DNA of 64,000 nt, taken from assembly GCA_033060915.1 (NCBI GenBank), contig CM065399.1, positions 11,538,501 through 11,602,500 on the forward strand, in the 5' to 3' direction. The notes under the pieces are model-generated. The model ran no database searches, was not told the origin of the DNA, and saw only the letters and a program-made list of their open reading frames with translations. Shown here piece after piece: positions 11,500 through 23,314 of this stretch. The number at the start of each line of letters is the position of its first letter. Positions within the stretch are counted from its first letter, which is position 1. The stretch comes from Euryodendron excelsum (Eukaryota; Streptophyta; Magnoliopsida; Ericales; Pentaphylacaceae). The translations under genes were made by a program, and so were the position numbers.

Positions 11500-13230
11500 T
11501 AGAATCGCTTTAGGAAAGTGAGACGTTTTCATACTTTCCAAAAAAACTCTCTCTTCAAAAATCTCTTCCTAAAAATCTCTTTTTCAACATACTTTCCTAA
11601 AATTCTTCTCTCCAAAATGGTTTTCAAAAACTCCCTTCCAAAATCTATTTTTCAAAACTCCCTTTTTCAACTCCTTTCCAAAATCCTCTCCCCAAAATCC
11701 ACTTTCTAAAAAACTTCCCCAAAGATCTTTCCAAAAACTCTCTTCAGCAATCTTTAACCAAAAACCTTCCTAGAAAAACTCTCTCCCAAAATCTTTCCAA
11801 AAACTCTCTTCCCAAAATTTTCCTTCTAGAAATTCCCCTCTAGGATTTTCCTTCCAAAATCTACGTTTCTAAAAACACACTTTCCAAAACTCCTTCTCAT
11901 TAAAATCTTTTTCCAAAAACTCCCTCTTCAAACACACTTTCCAAAAACTCTTTCCTAGGATTCCCTTCTAGAAAACCTTCGTTTCTAAAAACACACTTTC
12001 TAAAAACTCTCTCCTTAAAGCCCAAATCAAGCCCTAGAACCCACGATTAGGAAACCCTAATTTTCTTTCCAAAAACATGATTTTCAAACTTTGCCCCAAA
12101 CCTAGGTTTCCAAAATCTCTTGTTTTCACATCCAAATTATACATGTTTCCAAAACCTCTTTTCTACGTCAAAATTATAATTTTCCAAATCTAGGGTTTCT
12201 AGAATCTCCTTTTCCAAATCCTTGCCAAATCCTATTTTCCCTTTAGGAAACCGAATCAAATCTCCCCGTTTAGGAAACTAGATCCCGTCCTCCGTTTTTG
12301 GAAACAAAATCCAACCTTTCTCTTTTAGAAACAAAATCCAATCTCTTCCCAATTCAAATCCTTCCTAAACTTCCACTTTCCTAAATCTTAAGTTTCCAAA
12401 AACTTGAACATAAGAATCTTTCCTAAGTTTTAAAACTCAACTTTCAAATCTTCCCTAATTCAACCCTTTCTTAATTCTACCCCTTTCCAAAATCTTTTTC
12501 AAATCCAAGCTTTCAAATCTTCCCTAAACTCAAACCTTTCCTAATCTCAAGATTTTCTAAACTCTAAAACTTTCTAAATCCTAAACTTTCCAAATTTCAA
12601 ATCTTTCTAAAATTCTAAGCTTCCTAAATTTAAAACTTTCTTAAGTTAAATCTTTCTAAACCCAAATCTTTCTAAATTCTAAACTTTCTTAAACTTCAAA
12701 TCTTTCCAAATCTAAGGCTTTTTCTAAACTCAAAACTTTCTTAATTCGAACATTTCCTAAACTGAACCTTTCTTAAAACGAAACTTTCTTATTTTCAAAA
12801 CTTCCTTGTTTTCAAAACTTTCCAAAGTCAAAACTTCCCTTTTTCAAACATTTCTAAATTCGAAACTCTCCTAATTTGAAAACTTTCCTAATTCAAAACT
12901 TTCCTAAGTTAAAACTTTCCTAAACCTAAAACTTTCCAAAAATAACATTTTCCTAATTCGAAGCTTTCCTAATCCAATCTTTCTTAATCTCCTAAATCTT
13001 CCAAATCGAGTCAAGTCTTTCCTAAGTCTCATCTTTCTTAAGTCTAGGTTTCTTAAACCTTCTCTTTTTCAAAACAAGTCCAAATCTATCTTTTCAAATC
13101 AAAGTCCAATCTTTTCCAAAATTTCAATTTCCAATCTCCTTTTCTAGTCTCAAATCAAATCCAATTTTCAATTCAATCTCTTTCTTCCAATCCAATCTCT
13201 TTTCAATTGGACTCTTGTCCGAACTACGAC
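11500..13230 (+). repeat. G-poor low-complexity tract in the transcribed half of copy A1
   Basis: About 1.7 kb of degenerate units such as CTTTCCTAAATTCAAAAC with very few G on the sense strand. Equivalent tracts lie at about 20600-22200, 27900-29160, 54600-56270 and 62340-64000 on plus copies. In minus copies the plus strand is C-poor (about 7250-8700 and 48300-50200). Many short Phe/Ser/Lys/Asn-rich frames arise here and are not genes. Confidence 0.85.
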
Positions 13231-15552
13231 TGACCCGATTCCCCCAAAGGGATACGTAAGCAACCTTCATAGGTGCGGTCACAATACTTTTCAAACTTTC
13301 AATTCCACCCTCATGGGTGCGGTTTTCAAAATCTTTTCAAATCTCAAATTCCCATCTACTTTCAAACTTTCTATTTTCAAATTTCTATTTCCAAATTTTC
13401 AAACTTTTCAATTTCAATTCTATTTCTTCAAATCTATTTTCAAATCAAATCAATCTTTTTCCAAATCTATTTTTCAATTCTCTCTTATCTTGCACTTGCG
13501 TATCATGCATCATGTTAATTTCTTTTTTTTAAACATTGTTTTTCAAAGTGAATGGGATTGAACTATAGTTAATTAAAGACTCTCATAGGTAAATCTAGGG
13601 TAGATTGACATGTAGGTACCGAAAGGGCGGGGTAGGGTGATAGTTTAGTGTGTTTTCCCTACACGTAACCAACCTCCGAACCTAGATCACTGATTTCAAA
13701 GACCAAAACGGAGTTATTTTTCTAAAAAGGGCTAAATATTTTCCAAAGGTTGCCAAACAACCTGTTTTCCTAAAAACCCTCTCTTGAGGAGATATTTTTA
13801 AAATCGTTTTTCAAAACCCTAAGTGTAGTTTTTGGACTATGCTTAGTTTTTAGGTGACCTAACTCACCTTAATCAAGTTAGGTGGCTACTCCGAATCTTT
13901 TTCAAAAGCCCTTTATTCAAAATCAATTTTTCAATTCAAACCTAGTCGCACTCATTCTTCTAGGAGGGTGAGTTCTAACGAGAGAGTACAACATTTTTCC
14001 CACTTGGGTGAGTATTCCTCGAGTGCGAAAAATCTGGGCACGACACTTTTCAAGCAGGAGGAGGCTCTGTATTTATAAACAGAAGATTGACCTAGCGCAT
14101 GTTGCAGTGGCGCTAGGCTAAATTTCCTTCTGGCGTCCCTAGGAGTGGCGCCAGCCACTTAGGAAAGTCTTAAGGTCGGCAAGCAACGTATCTTTCATAC
14201 CTTGATACACAAGGCGAAAGATATGGGCGCTTGTATTAGTGACTGCCATGCAATTTTTGGCTTGGCTTTACTAGGAGTGACTTTTGAAGGTCCAAGAGTG
14301 TTCCGGAAGGCCAAGAATGGTTTGGAAGGCCTAAAATGGGTAGAAACCCTTAAAATAGTATCTCGGTAGTAACGGACTTAAAAAACAATGTCGGGATAGT
14401 CGACCGAGCTATTAGGGGTAAAACGGTCAACTAGACCGAAAAACTACCAGAATGGACTTGGAATGACTCATGAGAGGACTTGAAGGTTGAAAACACTATC
14501 TAAAGTATTCTAGAAGGTTTTTGGTTTGATACCCAAAGCCAGTGTGGTTCCTAAAGGCGCTCGGATTCCTAGAGGCAAAATAGTCATTTTGACCGGATGG
14601 TCTCGAAATTGGTCTAGAACCAATTGGAAGGCACTTAAACATGCCAGATCATCTTTAGGACAATCTTGAAAGAGCGAACTTACCGCTCTGAGGACTTAGG
14701 TACTTTCTCGAGAAGCGTGCCGAAAAAGGCTTAAGGGGCAATTTGGTCATTTATCACCGGAGTGAGCTAGCAGGCATTGGTGTTGTCCTAGGTTTTGAGT
14801 GTTTCTATCACTCTAACGGTTTGTGACGAGTTGATTTCCAAAGGTATCTCATCATTTGGTAAACGTGTCACGGCCAAGAGGCGAATTTGGTCCCGTGACA
14901 TAGGGGTTTTGTTGGCAATTCCTAATGTTGACCTGTTTACGAGTGTTTCTGCTACTCTCATGGTTGCAATGTTTGCAAGTATTTTCGTCACTCTGACGGT
15001 TCGCGTTCATTCCAGAGACTGCTTGATCTCGAGAAACTGCTAGGTGGACTTATCGTGTGTGGAATCAACTTTCTCAAAAGACATGTCGGACAACAGACAT
15101 TCTTTATTGGCGGGCTAGCAGACGCCAAAGGTGGACCGTTCTACCATGTCGAGGACTTGGGTTCTGTCCTTGTCGATGGGTTTAAAGAGACTTACCGTTC
15201 CAAAGAGTTTTCTCAAAAAATGTACCGAACTAGATGTTTTTATCGCTTGAGGGATCAACTTTTTTGAAAGGCATGCCGGGCTTGATTTGAATTGGAATTG
15301 AAATTAGAATTGAAATTGACTTTGAGAGTGAAATAGGGATTTACCGTCTCCAGGAAGACGTGCCAACTGGAATTGGATCGATTAATGCCCTAAGGGCATT
15401 TTGGTCATTTTGCCTCATTGGGCCCGCGAAGCGATTGATTAATTAGATTGAGTTTGGAAAATTGATTTTGGCTTGAATGTGTCTATTTTGGTTTAAATGT
15501 GAGTCCAGTTGGACCAGAGATTGTCGAGCGAGCAAAACTGGGGTGCTTACAG

Positions 15553-16527
15553 TGTTGAGATAACTGTTTTTATATTGTCTATATAAAATAATTAATATCT
15601 TATGATTATTATGAGTGCTTATACTCTTAATCTTTATATAATAAATAGACACATACATGTAGTGTTTATTGTTTCAATTCACAGTAGAGTAAAATTCTTT
15701 GTGGGCCAATAAACTCAGTAAATTGAACAATAACATTACGTGTATAGTAAATAGTAATTATTGATGGAATCTACATCCCGATATGGGAATTAATGATATC
15801 ACCTTGAGGAAGGTTATAAGTTTTGATTACGTTAAACTCTGCAGGTGAATTATAAATTCGACATATCAAATAAGTTAAGTGAAAGGTCTCAAAGAATTAA
15901 ATGAGTATATTAAATTTAATTGTTAGTAATTTATTTAATAGACTGGTATCTGTGATCTTAATGTAGAGAGAAAAATAAGCATTTAATAATATGGAGCTCG
16001 AAATATAATTCCTAGTATGACATGTAGTGCAATTATAATTCATTAATGATATAAATTATAATTTACGTAAATAGGGATTAATCCTGGTTGAATTAGGAAT
16101 GCTTATTTGCTTAGTAAGCCCTAATCATACTAATCATATAGTCTCTGTTGTAGCATCTATATACGCACTCTAAGAGCAGCTAGGGTTACACTTACTCATA
16201 ATTGAGTGATACATGTTTCTGTGAGAGAAAGAAACCCTAGCAGCTGTGAGCCCACTCTCTTTGAAGTAATCCGTTTGCGAGTGATACAGCAGAAATCTGA
16301 AGGTTGAGTTCAAACGGTTAATTCGTGCTTGTTATTGTTGCTTGACATTCGAGGTCAAAGTAGAAGGTTTTGGAAGATCACACTTATTGGTGTTTGGGAT
16401 CAAACAAGAAAGATCTCGAAAGTATCATTCTAATCCAGTAGATTAGTTTTTGCTAATCAGATCAGATTTTTTGGTATTACGCTTATGCACTATAGCCGGG
16501 TCGTGAAAAATTCTGCAATCCCTAACA
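15553..16527 (+). mobile_element. Copia-type LTR, about 975 bp
   Basis: Starts TGTTGAGATAACTG and ends CAATCCCTAACA, giving TGTT/AACA inverted ends. A TATA-like CTATATACGC at about 16158 is followed by a GAGAGAAAGAAACCC leader, supporting plus orientation. The flanking bases (TACAG left, GAATT right) do not match. On its left it touches the end of the gypsy LTR, so its true left flank may lie beyond that later insertion, outside the window. Family and orientation are inferred from ends only. Confidence 0.55.
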
Positions 16528-18017
16528 GAATTAACCTAGGGTTAACTAATTAGGGTCATGTTAACCTAGGGTTGGATGACCTAGCGTTGAATTGACCTAA
16601 GGTTAACTAACTCGGATTAGGTTAATCTAAGATTTTAAAAGGTGGTTTTAGAGAGTGGTTTTGAACTAGGGTTTTGAACCTAGTGGTTTTGAAAGGTAGT
16701 TTTGATTTAGGGTTTTGGATCTAATGGTTTTGAAGTGGTTTTATGCATGAACCTTGAAAGGGATTTTGAAAACCATGATTTTATGTAAAGAAAACCTTAT
16801 CATTTTATGTGTAAACTTTTGAAAAATTAACTCAAGAGAGTTGTATACTTTGAAAACCATTTTATGAAAATTACTCAAGTATAAGATTCATATGGTGAGT
16901 TTTTGGAAACCACTCCAAAGAGGGTTTCCTTGAAACTATTTCAACCACAAACCTAAGAGAGTAAAACTTTTAAAAATCAATATAGGATATGTAGTTTTGA
17001 AAACTAGTTTGACAGGAATTAATGGACATGAACTTGTTGAAACTATTTCTTAAAAAAAGGGGGTTGTGGAAAACCCAATTTTAAGGTGTTAAAAACTATT
17101 CTAAACAATAAGGGTTCATATGGTCAATTTGAGGGAAATCACTTAAAAGAGGACTTTGTGTGACCATTTCAACCACAATACTTAAGGAAACAAAACATTG
17201 AGAACCTCCCTTAAGGGAGGGTTGTTTTGAAAACTTTGAAAATCAATGAAAATCTCTCTTAAAGAGGGGGTTTTGAAAGCCATTTTTATGCAATTTAAGA
17301 GAGTAGAAATGCAATGATGCAAAGCAAGGGTTAGGATTTTAGGAGGGGTTTCTTGAGGTATAAAAATCTAGGATTCTTGGCTTGAACTTCAAGAACCTCC
17401 AAGTTAGAGGCATTTTTTGAAAGCCATTTGAACATGAACTTTAAAGAACACTTTGAAATGGAACCATTGAAGCTTGAAAAAGGTTTTAAACATGATAAGA
17501 AATCCAACACATGTAATACATGAACATAGTAACCATGATAATGCAAGAGGGTCATGAATCATACAAGATTAAAGGCTACACCACATTGCAAGGGATTCTA
17601 GGACCATACTATGTTCAAAGGATTTTGAATGATGGAGATATTTTCTTGGGAAGTGTGCATGAAAATAAGCTTTTTAGATTGTGAGATGCTCCGAGGGTTT
17701 CTATAAATGGCGTCATATAATCGTGGCCTTCAGGAAGCGACCTCCTTAATCGAATCATACTAATAAGACGTCCTTCGGACAAGTTTTAGGGAATTTCTTA
17801 ATTTACACATTTCTCAAGTCATTTAACGATGGATTTTAATTGAAGAATCGAAGAAAAAGTCAACCCTAGCGGGAAGTCTGTGAGACGCTCCAAGGGCTTC
17901 CTAAAGTAGTCATTTTCGTACCATATGATAGAGGGTTTCACGAAGTAATTTCTTGAAGTTCTCCGGCGAAATCTTCTCTTCCGATGACTTTTCCGGCCAC
18001 GGCGTCTACTTCCCACA

Positions 18018-18397
18018 ATCCTTTGTGGTCCCTAGGGAGCACTCCTTCAATGTCCAAGTCAATTTCCTCACAAAGACTCTCGATTTTTTCAAAAACTCTT
18101 CAAATCCTGCAAGAACGTTGAACCAGTAATTTGCTGGTTTTGATCCCAGGCCTGGCGCCATGCCAAATTTATCAAGGGCGCCACTGCTAGTGGTGTCAGT
18201 GTCAAATTCTGGACAGTTTTGCCCTTTTTCCTCAAAGACTCGATTTTAAAGGCCTTTTGGGCCAAATATCCATTTCCAAACTCCAATTTTCAAAAACTTC
18301 CAAAGTTCGTCCCTCTTACCACCTCGCGGTCAACATGGGACTATTTTTCTATCGTTTTTTTGCCTTTGACAAGCAAAGATAGAAAAAGATGGGCAGT
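18018..18397. other. Fragment joined head-on to copy A3, homologous to 58095-58500
   Basis: Read on the minus strand from 18397, the sequence aligns with the plus strand from 58095: ACTG, a CTTTTTCTRTCTTTRC run, AAGGCA, AGTCCCAT, CGAGG, AGGGAC, TTTGGAAG. It also carries a GGCGCCATGCC / GGCGCCACTGC palindrome block (18150-18200). Read on the plus strand, it ends in the purine-rich AAGATAGAAAAAGATGGGC before CAGT and the LTR start, which resembles a polypurine tract. It may be 3' internal sequence of the element that owned copy A3. Confidence 0.45.
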
Positions 18398-21300
18398 TGT
18401 AAGCACCCCATTTTTGCCGACTCGGCAGTCTCTAGTCCATCCAAACTTGAGTTCACGTCAATATGTACATATTCCCATTTAAATCATTTTTCCAAACCTA
18501 ATTCAATCACTCAATCGCTTTGCGAGCCCGCCAGCCCCAAACAGAGGCAAAATGACCAAAATGCCCCTAGGGGCATTGTTTGGTCCAATTCCGATGAGCA
18601 TGTCTTTTCATAGACGATAAGTCCCCGTTTTGATCTCAAATCTAATTCCAAGTCCAATTCTAATTCCAATTAAATCTGACACCCCTTTCGAGAAAGTTGA
18701 TTCCTTGAGGTGGTAAGACCATCTAATCCGATATGTCTTTTGAGAAAAATCTTCAGAACGGTAAGTCCCTTCAAACCCATCAACTAGGATGAGACCCCAA
18801 GTCCTCGAGATGGTAGAACGGTCCACCTTTGGCGTTTGCTAGCCTGCCAATGAAGAGATATTCGTTATTTGGCACGCCTTTTGAGAAAATTAATTTCTCA
18901 GGCGATAAGTTCACCTAGTAGCTACCCGAGATCAAGCAGTCTCTAGAATGATCGTGAATTGTCAGAGTAACAAAAGTACTTGTACACATCGCCACCGTTA
19001 AAGTGGCAAAACACTCGTAAACAGGTCGATATATGGAATTTCCAACAAACCCCTATGTCATAGGACCGCCATTAGAGTGACGGAAACACTCAAAACCCAG
19101 GTCAATACCAGTGTCTGCTAGCCTACTTCGGTGAAAAATGACCAAACTGCCCTTAGGGCCATTTTTCAGCACGTTTCTTGAGAAAGTACCTAAGTCCTCA
19201 GAATGGTCAGTCCACCCTTCCAAGATTGTCCTAAAGACAATCTGGCATGATTAAGAGCCTTCTAGTTGATTTCTGGCTAATTCCGAGACCCTCCGATCAA
19301 AATGATCGTTTTGCCCCTAAGCATCCGAGCACCCTAGGAACCACACTACCTTTGGGTATCAAACCAGTAATCTCTCGGGTATGCTTTTGATAGTATTCCT
19401 GGCCTTCCATTACCTTTCTAGGTCATTCTGAGTCAGTTCCAGCAAACCTGGTGTAAAATGACCGTTTTGCTCTTGATGAGCCAGTCTCTTTTTCCAACCA
19501 CACCGGACCTTCTAGAGTCACTTCTAGTGAAGCTAGGCTAAAAATTGCATGGTAGTCACTAGTATAGGCACCTAAATCTTCTGAAGATACGTTGCTTGCC
19601 AACCTTAAATATTTCCTAAATGGTTGGCGACACTAATAGTGGTGCCAAGCCAAAAAATGGTCTGGCTGCACTCCTAGTGGCGATAGTGTAATTTTTTGCC
19701 TGACGCCACTACAGCAGGCGCCAGTGCACTCCTATGTCTATAAATACAGAGCCTCTTCCAGAGTGAAAAGAATCCACAAACTTAGTCTAAAAACCCTCCT
19801 CTTCGATATACAGAGCTCAAAGCCTCTCCAAACCCTAGTTTCCTTTAGGTTTTCCAAACCCTAACCTCTATACACTAAACCCTAGCCTCACATACACTCC
19901 TATATACTCATATACTAGCCTCCAAAACCTCTATTGAAGACTTGAAGTGCTGCAACTCCGAAACTCTCGAAGATCAAAGCAAGCTTTCGAAGACCGACGC
20001 AAAGCAAAGTAAGGACCGAAGTAAAGCAAACAACCAAAACAAAGCAAATAAAAGAAAATTCAAGGTAGGCTCTTTATTTACGTTTACATAACTCCCCGCT
20101 CTCTCTTCTCTCTCCTAACCTGCTTAGGTTTTCTTCTATTTTAATTCACCATCTTCTACCCCACTTTCTTGTATGCTTAAAATAAGGGACTCTCCAGTCC
20201 ATGTGTAGGATTAGGCTATTGAAGTTCACCGTGTCGGGGGCTTTATTTTAGTCTAGCCGAAGACCACGTGAGTTCGGCTCCCTTTATTGTGTGGTGAAGC
20301 CTTTAATCTTGTATGTTCACGACTCCAACTTGCATTGTGCATATCATGATCATGCATCTCCCTAAATTTTATTTTCAAAATCGTTTTCAAAACTTGCATT
20401 AAAATTTTCTTCTTCAAAACTTATTTTTAAAATCACAATCTTAAGGTGATTCTAGCCTTTCCATGGTTAGAGTTGCTTTAGGGAAGTGTTACATTTAAAG
20501 TGACTTTCATGGTCCATATTTTCAAATCCTTAGTGTTTTCAAAACCACAAACTTAGAATGGTTCTAATCTTTTTATGGTTAGAATCATTTTAGGAAGGTG
20601 AGATATTTTTAGAGGCTTGCAAAAGTCCACATTCAAATCCTCTCCAAAATCTCTTTTTAAACTTACTTTCTAAAAATATCTTTTTCTAAAATCTCTTTTC
20701 CAACGTACTTTCTAAAAACTCTCTCCAATCTCTTCTTTTCAAAAGTTGCTTTTTTAAAAATTATTTTCTAAAAACTCTCTACACAAAATCTATTTTCTAA
20801 AACCTCTTTTCAAACTTCTTTCCAAAAAGCTCTCTTCAAAACTCACTTTCTAAAAACGCTCCTTAAGTTTCCTTTCTAAAAGCCTTTTCCATAAATCCCT
20901 TTCCAAAAACTCTCTTTTAAAGTTCACTTTCTAAAAATTTCTTTCTAAGATCTCCTTCCAAAAATCTTTCTTTCCAAAAGTTCTATTTTTCAAAATCTCT
21001 TTATCTTGGAGTCCAAGTCAAGCTCTAGAGCCAATAATTAGGAAACCTTAATTTTCTTTCCTAAAATATGATTTCCAATCTTGCCTCAAAATCTAGATTT
21101 CCAAAATCTCCTTTTTACATCAAAATCATATATTTCCAAATCCAATTTTCTACCCCAAAATCTAGGATTTTGAAAACTTCATCTTTCTAATTCTATGTCA
21201 AATAAAATCCTCCATTTTAGGAAACCAAATCCAATTTTCCTATTTAGGACACTAAATCTAATCTTCTGTTTTTGGAAATAAAATCAAATCATCTCTTTTA

Positions 21301-22983
21301 AGAAACAAAATGCAATATTTTATTTTAGGAAATAGAGATCAAATCTTTCCTAAATCCAAATCCTTCATAGTCCAAGTTTTTCCTAATTCCCACCTTTCCT
21401 AATTCGATATTTTTCCAAATTTCAACTTTCCAAATTCTAAATTTTTCAATCTTTCTTAAACTCAAATCTTTCCTAAACTTCAAGTGTTTCTAACACTCAA
21501 ACTTTCAAACCTTTCCAAATTTCAAATTTTGCATTCCAAATCTTTCCAAAATCCTAAACTTTCTAAATTCCAAATATTTCTTAAATCAAAACTTTTCCTA
21601 ATTCCAATCTTTTCAAAATCAACTATTTTTGAAGTTGGAACTTTCTAAATTCAAAACTTTTTCCAATTTCAAAACCTTTCTTAAAATAAAACTTTCATAA
21701 TTCGAAACTTTCCTAATTCACAGCTTTCCTAAAATAAAATTTTCCTAAAATGAAACTTTCCTAAAACAGAACTTTCCTATTTTGAAACATTTCTTAATTT
21801 CAAGATTTTCTAAATTCAATCTTTCCTAGACTCCAACTCTCCATGTTTTCTAAATCAAACTTCTTAATCAAATCTTTCCTAACCTCAAGTCCTTCCTAGG
21901 TCCTATCTTTCTTAAGTCTAGGTTTTCCAAAACCAAACTTTCTGAAATCAAACTTTTTAAGTTTAAGTCAATTCAAGTCGAGACATTTTCAAAACTCTAT
22001 CTTTCCAAATCTAGTCCAAGTTCTCTTTCAAGGGTCAAATCCTCTTTCAAGTTCAATTCTAGGTCTAAGTTCAATCCTGATTTCAAATCTTCTATTCTAA
22101 GTTCAAGCCAAAACTCTTTTCAAAAAGAAACTCTTTTCAAATTAAATCTTATCAAATCAAACTTTTTAAAAATCTCAAAGTGTCTATTTTCTATCGGACT
22201 CTTGTCTGAACTATGACTGACCTGATTCCCAAAAAAGGATACGTAGGCAACTCTCATGGGTGTAGTCACAACCTTTTTCAAGTTTCTATTTCCACAACCC
22301 TTTTCAAACTTCCAATTTCAAAACTTTTCTCAACTTTCAATTCCAAAAATCTATTTTCAAATCTCTATTTCAAATTTCTAAAAATCTTCTTTCTTTCAAA
22401 ATCAAATCTATCTTTTCAAATCCATTTCAAGAATCAAATCAAGTCTTTTCAAAATCTATTTTCAAAATCAAATCAAATTTTTCTTTTCAAAAATTAAGTC
22501 TTTTTCTTGCACTTGCATATCATGCATCATGTCAATATCTTTTCAAAATTATTTTCTAAAAGCGGATATGTATTGGACATTTATTAATTGAAGACTCTAA
22601 TGAGTGAACCTAGAGTGAATAGACATGTAAATACCTTAAGGGCGGGGTAGGGTGATGGCTTAGTGCGTCTTCCCTACACGTAACCAACCTCCGAACCTAA
22701 ATCACTATTTTCGAAGGATGAAATGGATGGAAGTATTTAAAAAAAAAAAACCTTTTTCAAAAACCCTAAATGTAATCTTTTGATTGTACTTAGTTTTAAG
22801 TGACCTAATTCACCTTAATCAAGTTAGGTGATGACTCTAAAATTTTTTTCCAAAAGCCCTTATCAAAATCAATTTTCAATTCAAACCTAGTCGCACTCAT
22901 TCTTGTAGGAGGATGAGTTCTAACTAAAGAGCACTGTATTTTTCTCACTTGTATTTTTCGGGTGTGAAAATCGGGGCGTAACA
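18398..22983 (+). mobile_element. Complete LTR, copy A3 (4586 bp), more diverged
   Basis: Starts TGTAAGCACCCCATTTTTGC and ends GGGGCGTAACA. Contains the usual GACC-type repeats, a GGCGCC-type block (19620-19720), TATAAATA at 19739, donor-like AAG|GTAGGC at 20064/20065, a G-poor tract and the GGGCGGGGTAGGGTGAT block near 22640. Flanks GCAGT and CCGGG differ, so it is not a simple solo LTR insertion. The left flank looks like a polypurine tract, which would make this a 3' LTR with CCGGG as its target site. Many substitutions against A1 and A7 suggest an older copy. Confidence 0.85.
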
Positions 22984-23314
22984 CCGGGCCACCAGGGGCA
23001 AAATGATCATTTTGACCAGCACTTGCTAGAATGCAGTTGGGATAGATTTGAGTAGCATATCAAACATGTCAGACTATCAAGGGATAGTCTTCGAAGGGTA
23101 GATTTATCGTCTTGAGGAACTTGTATATTTTCAAAGACGTGCCGGAGTGCCCTAGGAGCAGTTTAGTCATTTTGACCGAGAATCACCAGAATGGGTTCGG
23201 AGTTGGTTTGATTGGCATCTTGTACATGCTATACTATCCAAGGATAGTCTTGGAAGGGTGGACTTATTGTGCCGAGAAGTTTGTACTTTCTTGCAAGACA
23301 TACTACATTGGATG
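22984..23314 (-). mobile_element. Piece of LTR B1 between A3 and the copia LTR
   Basis: Contains two units of about 150 bp with AAAATGATCATTTTGACC and TTAGTCATTTTGACC motifs and GGGATAGTCTT boxes, matching the promoter-side half of a minus-oriented LTR. It continues after the copia insertion at 25311. Confidence 0.6.

Larger units (their letters stand above)
9582..14045 (+). mobile_element. Complete solo LTR, copy A1 (4464 bp), nested in copy A2
   Basis: Begins TGTAAGCACCCCATTTTTG and ends GGGCACGACA, with perfect 5-bp target duplication CTTTT at 9577-9581 and 14046-14050. It has no internal coding region and a single LTR, so it is a solo LTR. Inside are short GTAGCGGAAATACTCA repeats (9820-9905), GACCGTTTTGCC units starting near 10020, 10177 and 10333, a GGCGCC palindrome (10601-10626), TATA box 10641-10648, leader, donor-like AAG|GT at 10962/10963, a G-poor tract (about 11500-13200) and conserved terminal blocks. 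The insertion point is about 30 bases after the TATA box of copy A2. Confidence 0.93.
6721..15551 (-). mobile_element. 5' LTR of the gypsy element (copy A2), interrupted by copy A1
   Basis: In minus orientation it starts TGTAAGCACCCCAG at 15551 and ends GGCCGCGACA at 6721. Subtracting the insert (9582-14045 plus one target duplication) leaves about 4.36 kb. The order matches the other copies: GACC-type repeats (about 15450-14570), GGCGCC block (about 14100-14155), TATA box (14077-14070), leader, donor-like site (9350/9349), C-poor plus strand (G-poor sense) at about 8800-7250, and conserved 3' blocks including the CACCTTAATC-type motif near 6890. The primer binding site, leader and gag follow, so this is the only copy here with attached internal sequence. 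The flanking five bases GTGTT (15552-15556) should recur beyond the far LTR, outside the window. Confidence 0.85.

Noticed and set aside
13273..13561. Phe/Ser/Asn-rich small proteins in several overlapping frames, also at 48241-48492, 56341-56611, 22213-22497 and 62343-62636
   Set aside because: Low-complexity frames in the G-poor LTR tract. Several frames are open at once and the same frames recur in each LTR copy.
17940..18120. Minus-strand frame of about 53 residues (CEEIDLDIEGVLPRDH...)
   Set aside because: Reads like protein but is short, lacks a recognised family, and lies in repeat sequence where chance frames are common.
18393..22988. Copy A3 as a simple solo LTR insertion
   Set aside because: Flanks GCAGT and CCGGG do not match, and the left flank looks like a polypurine tract shared with another locus.
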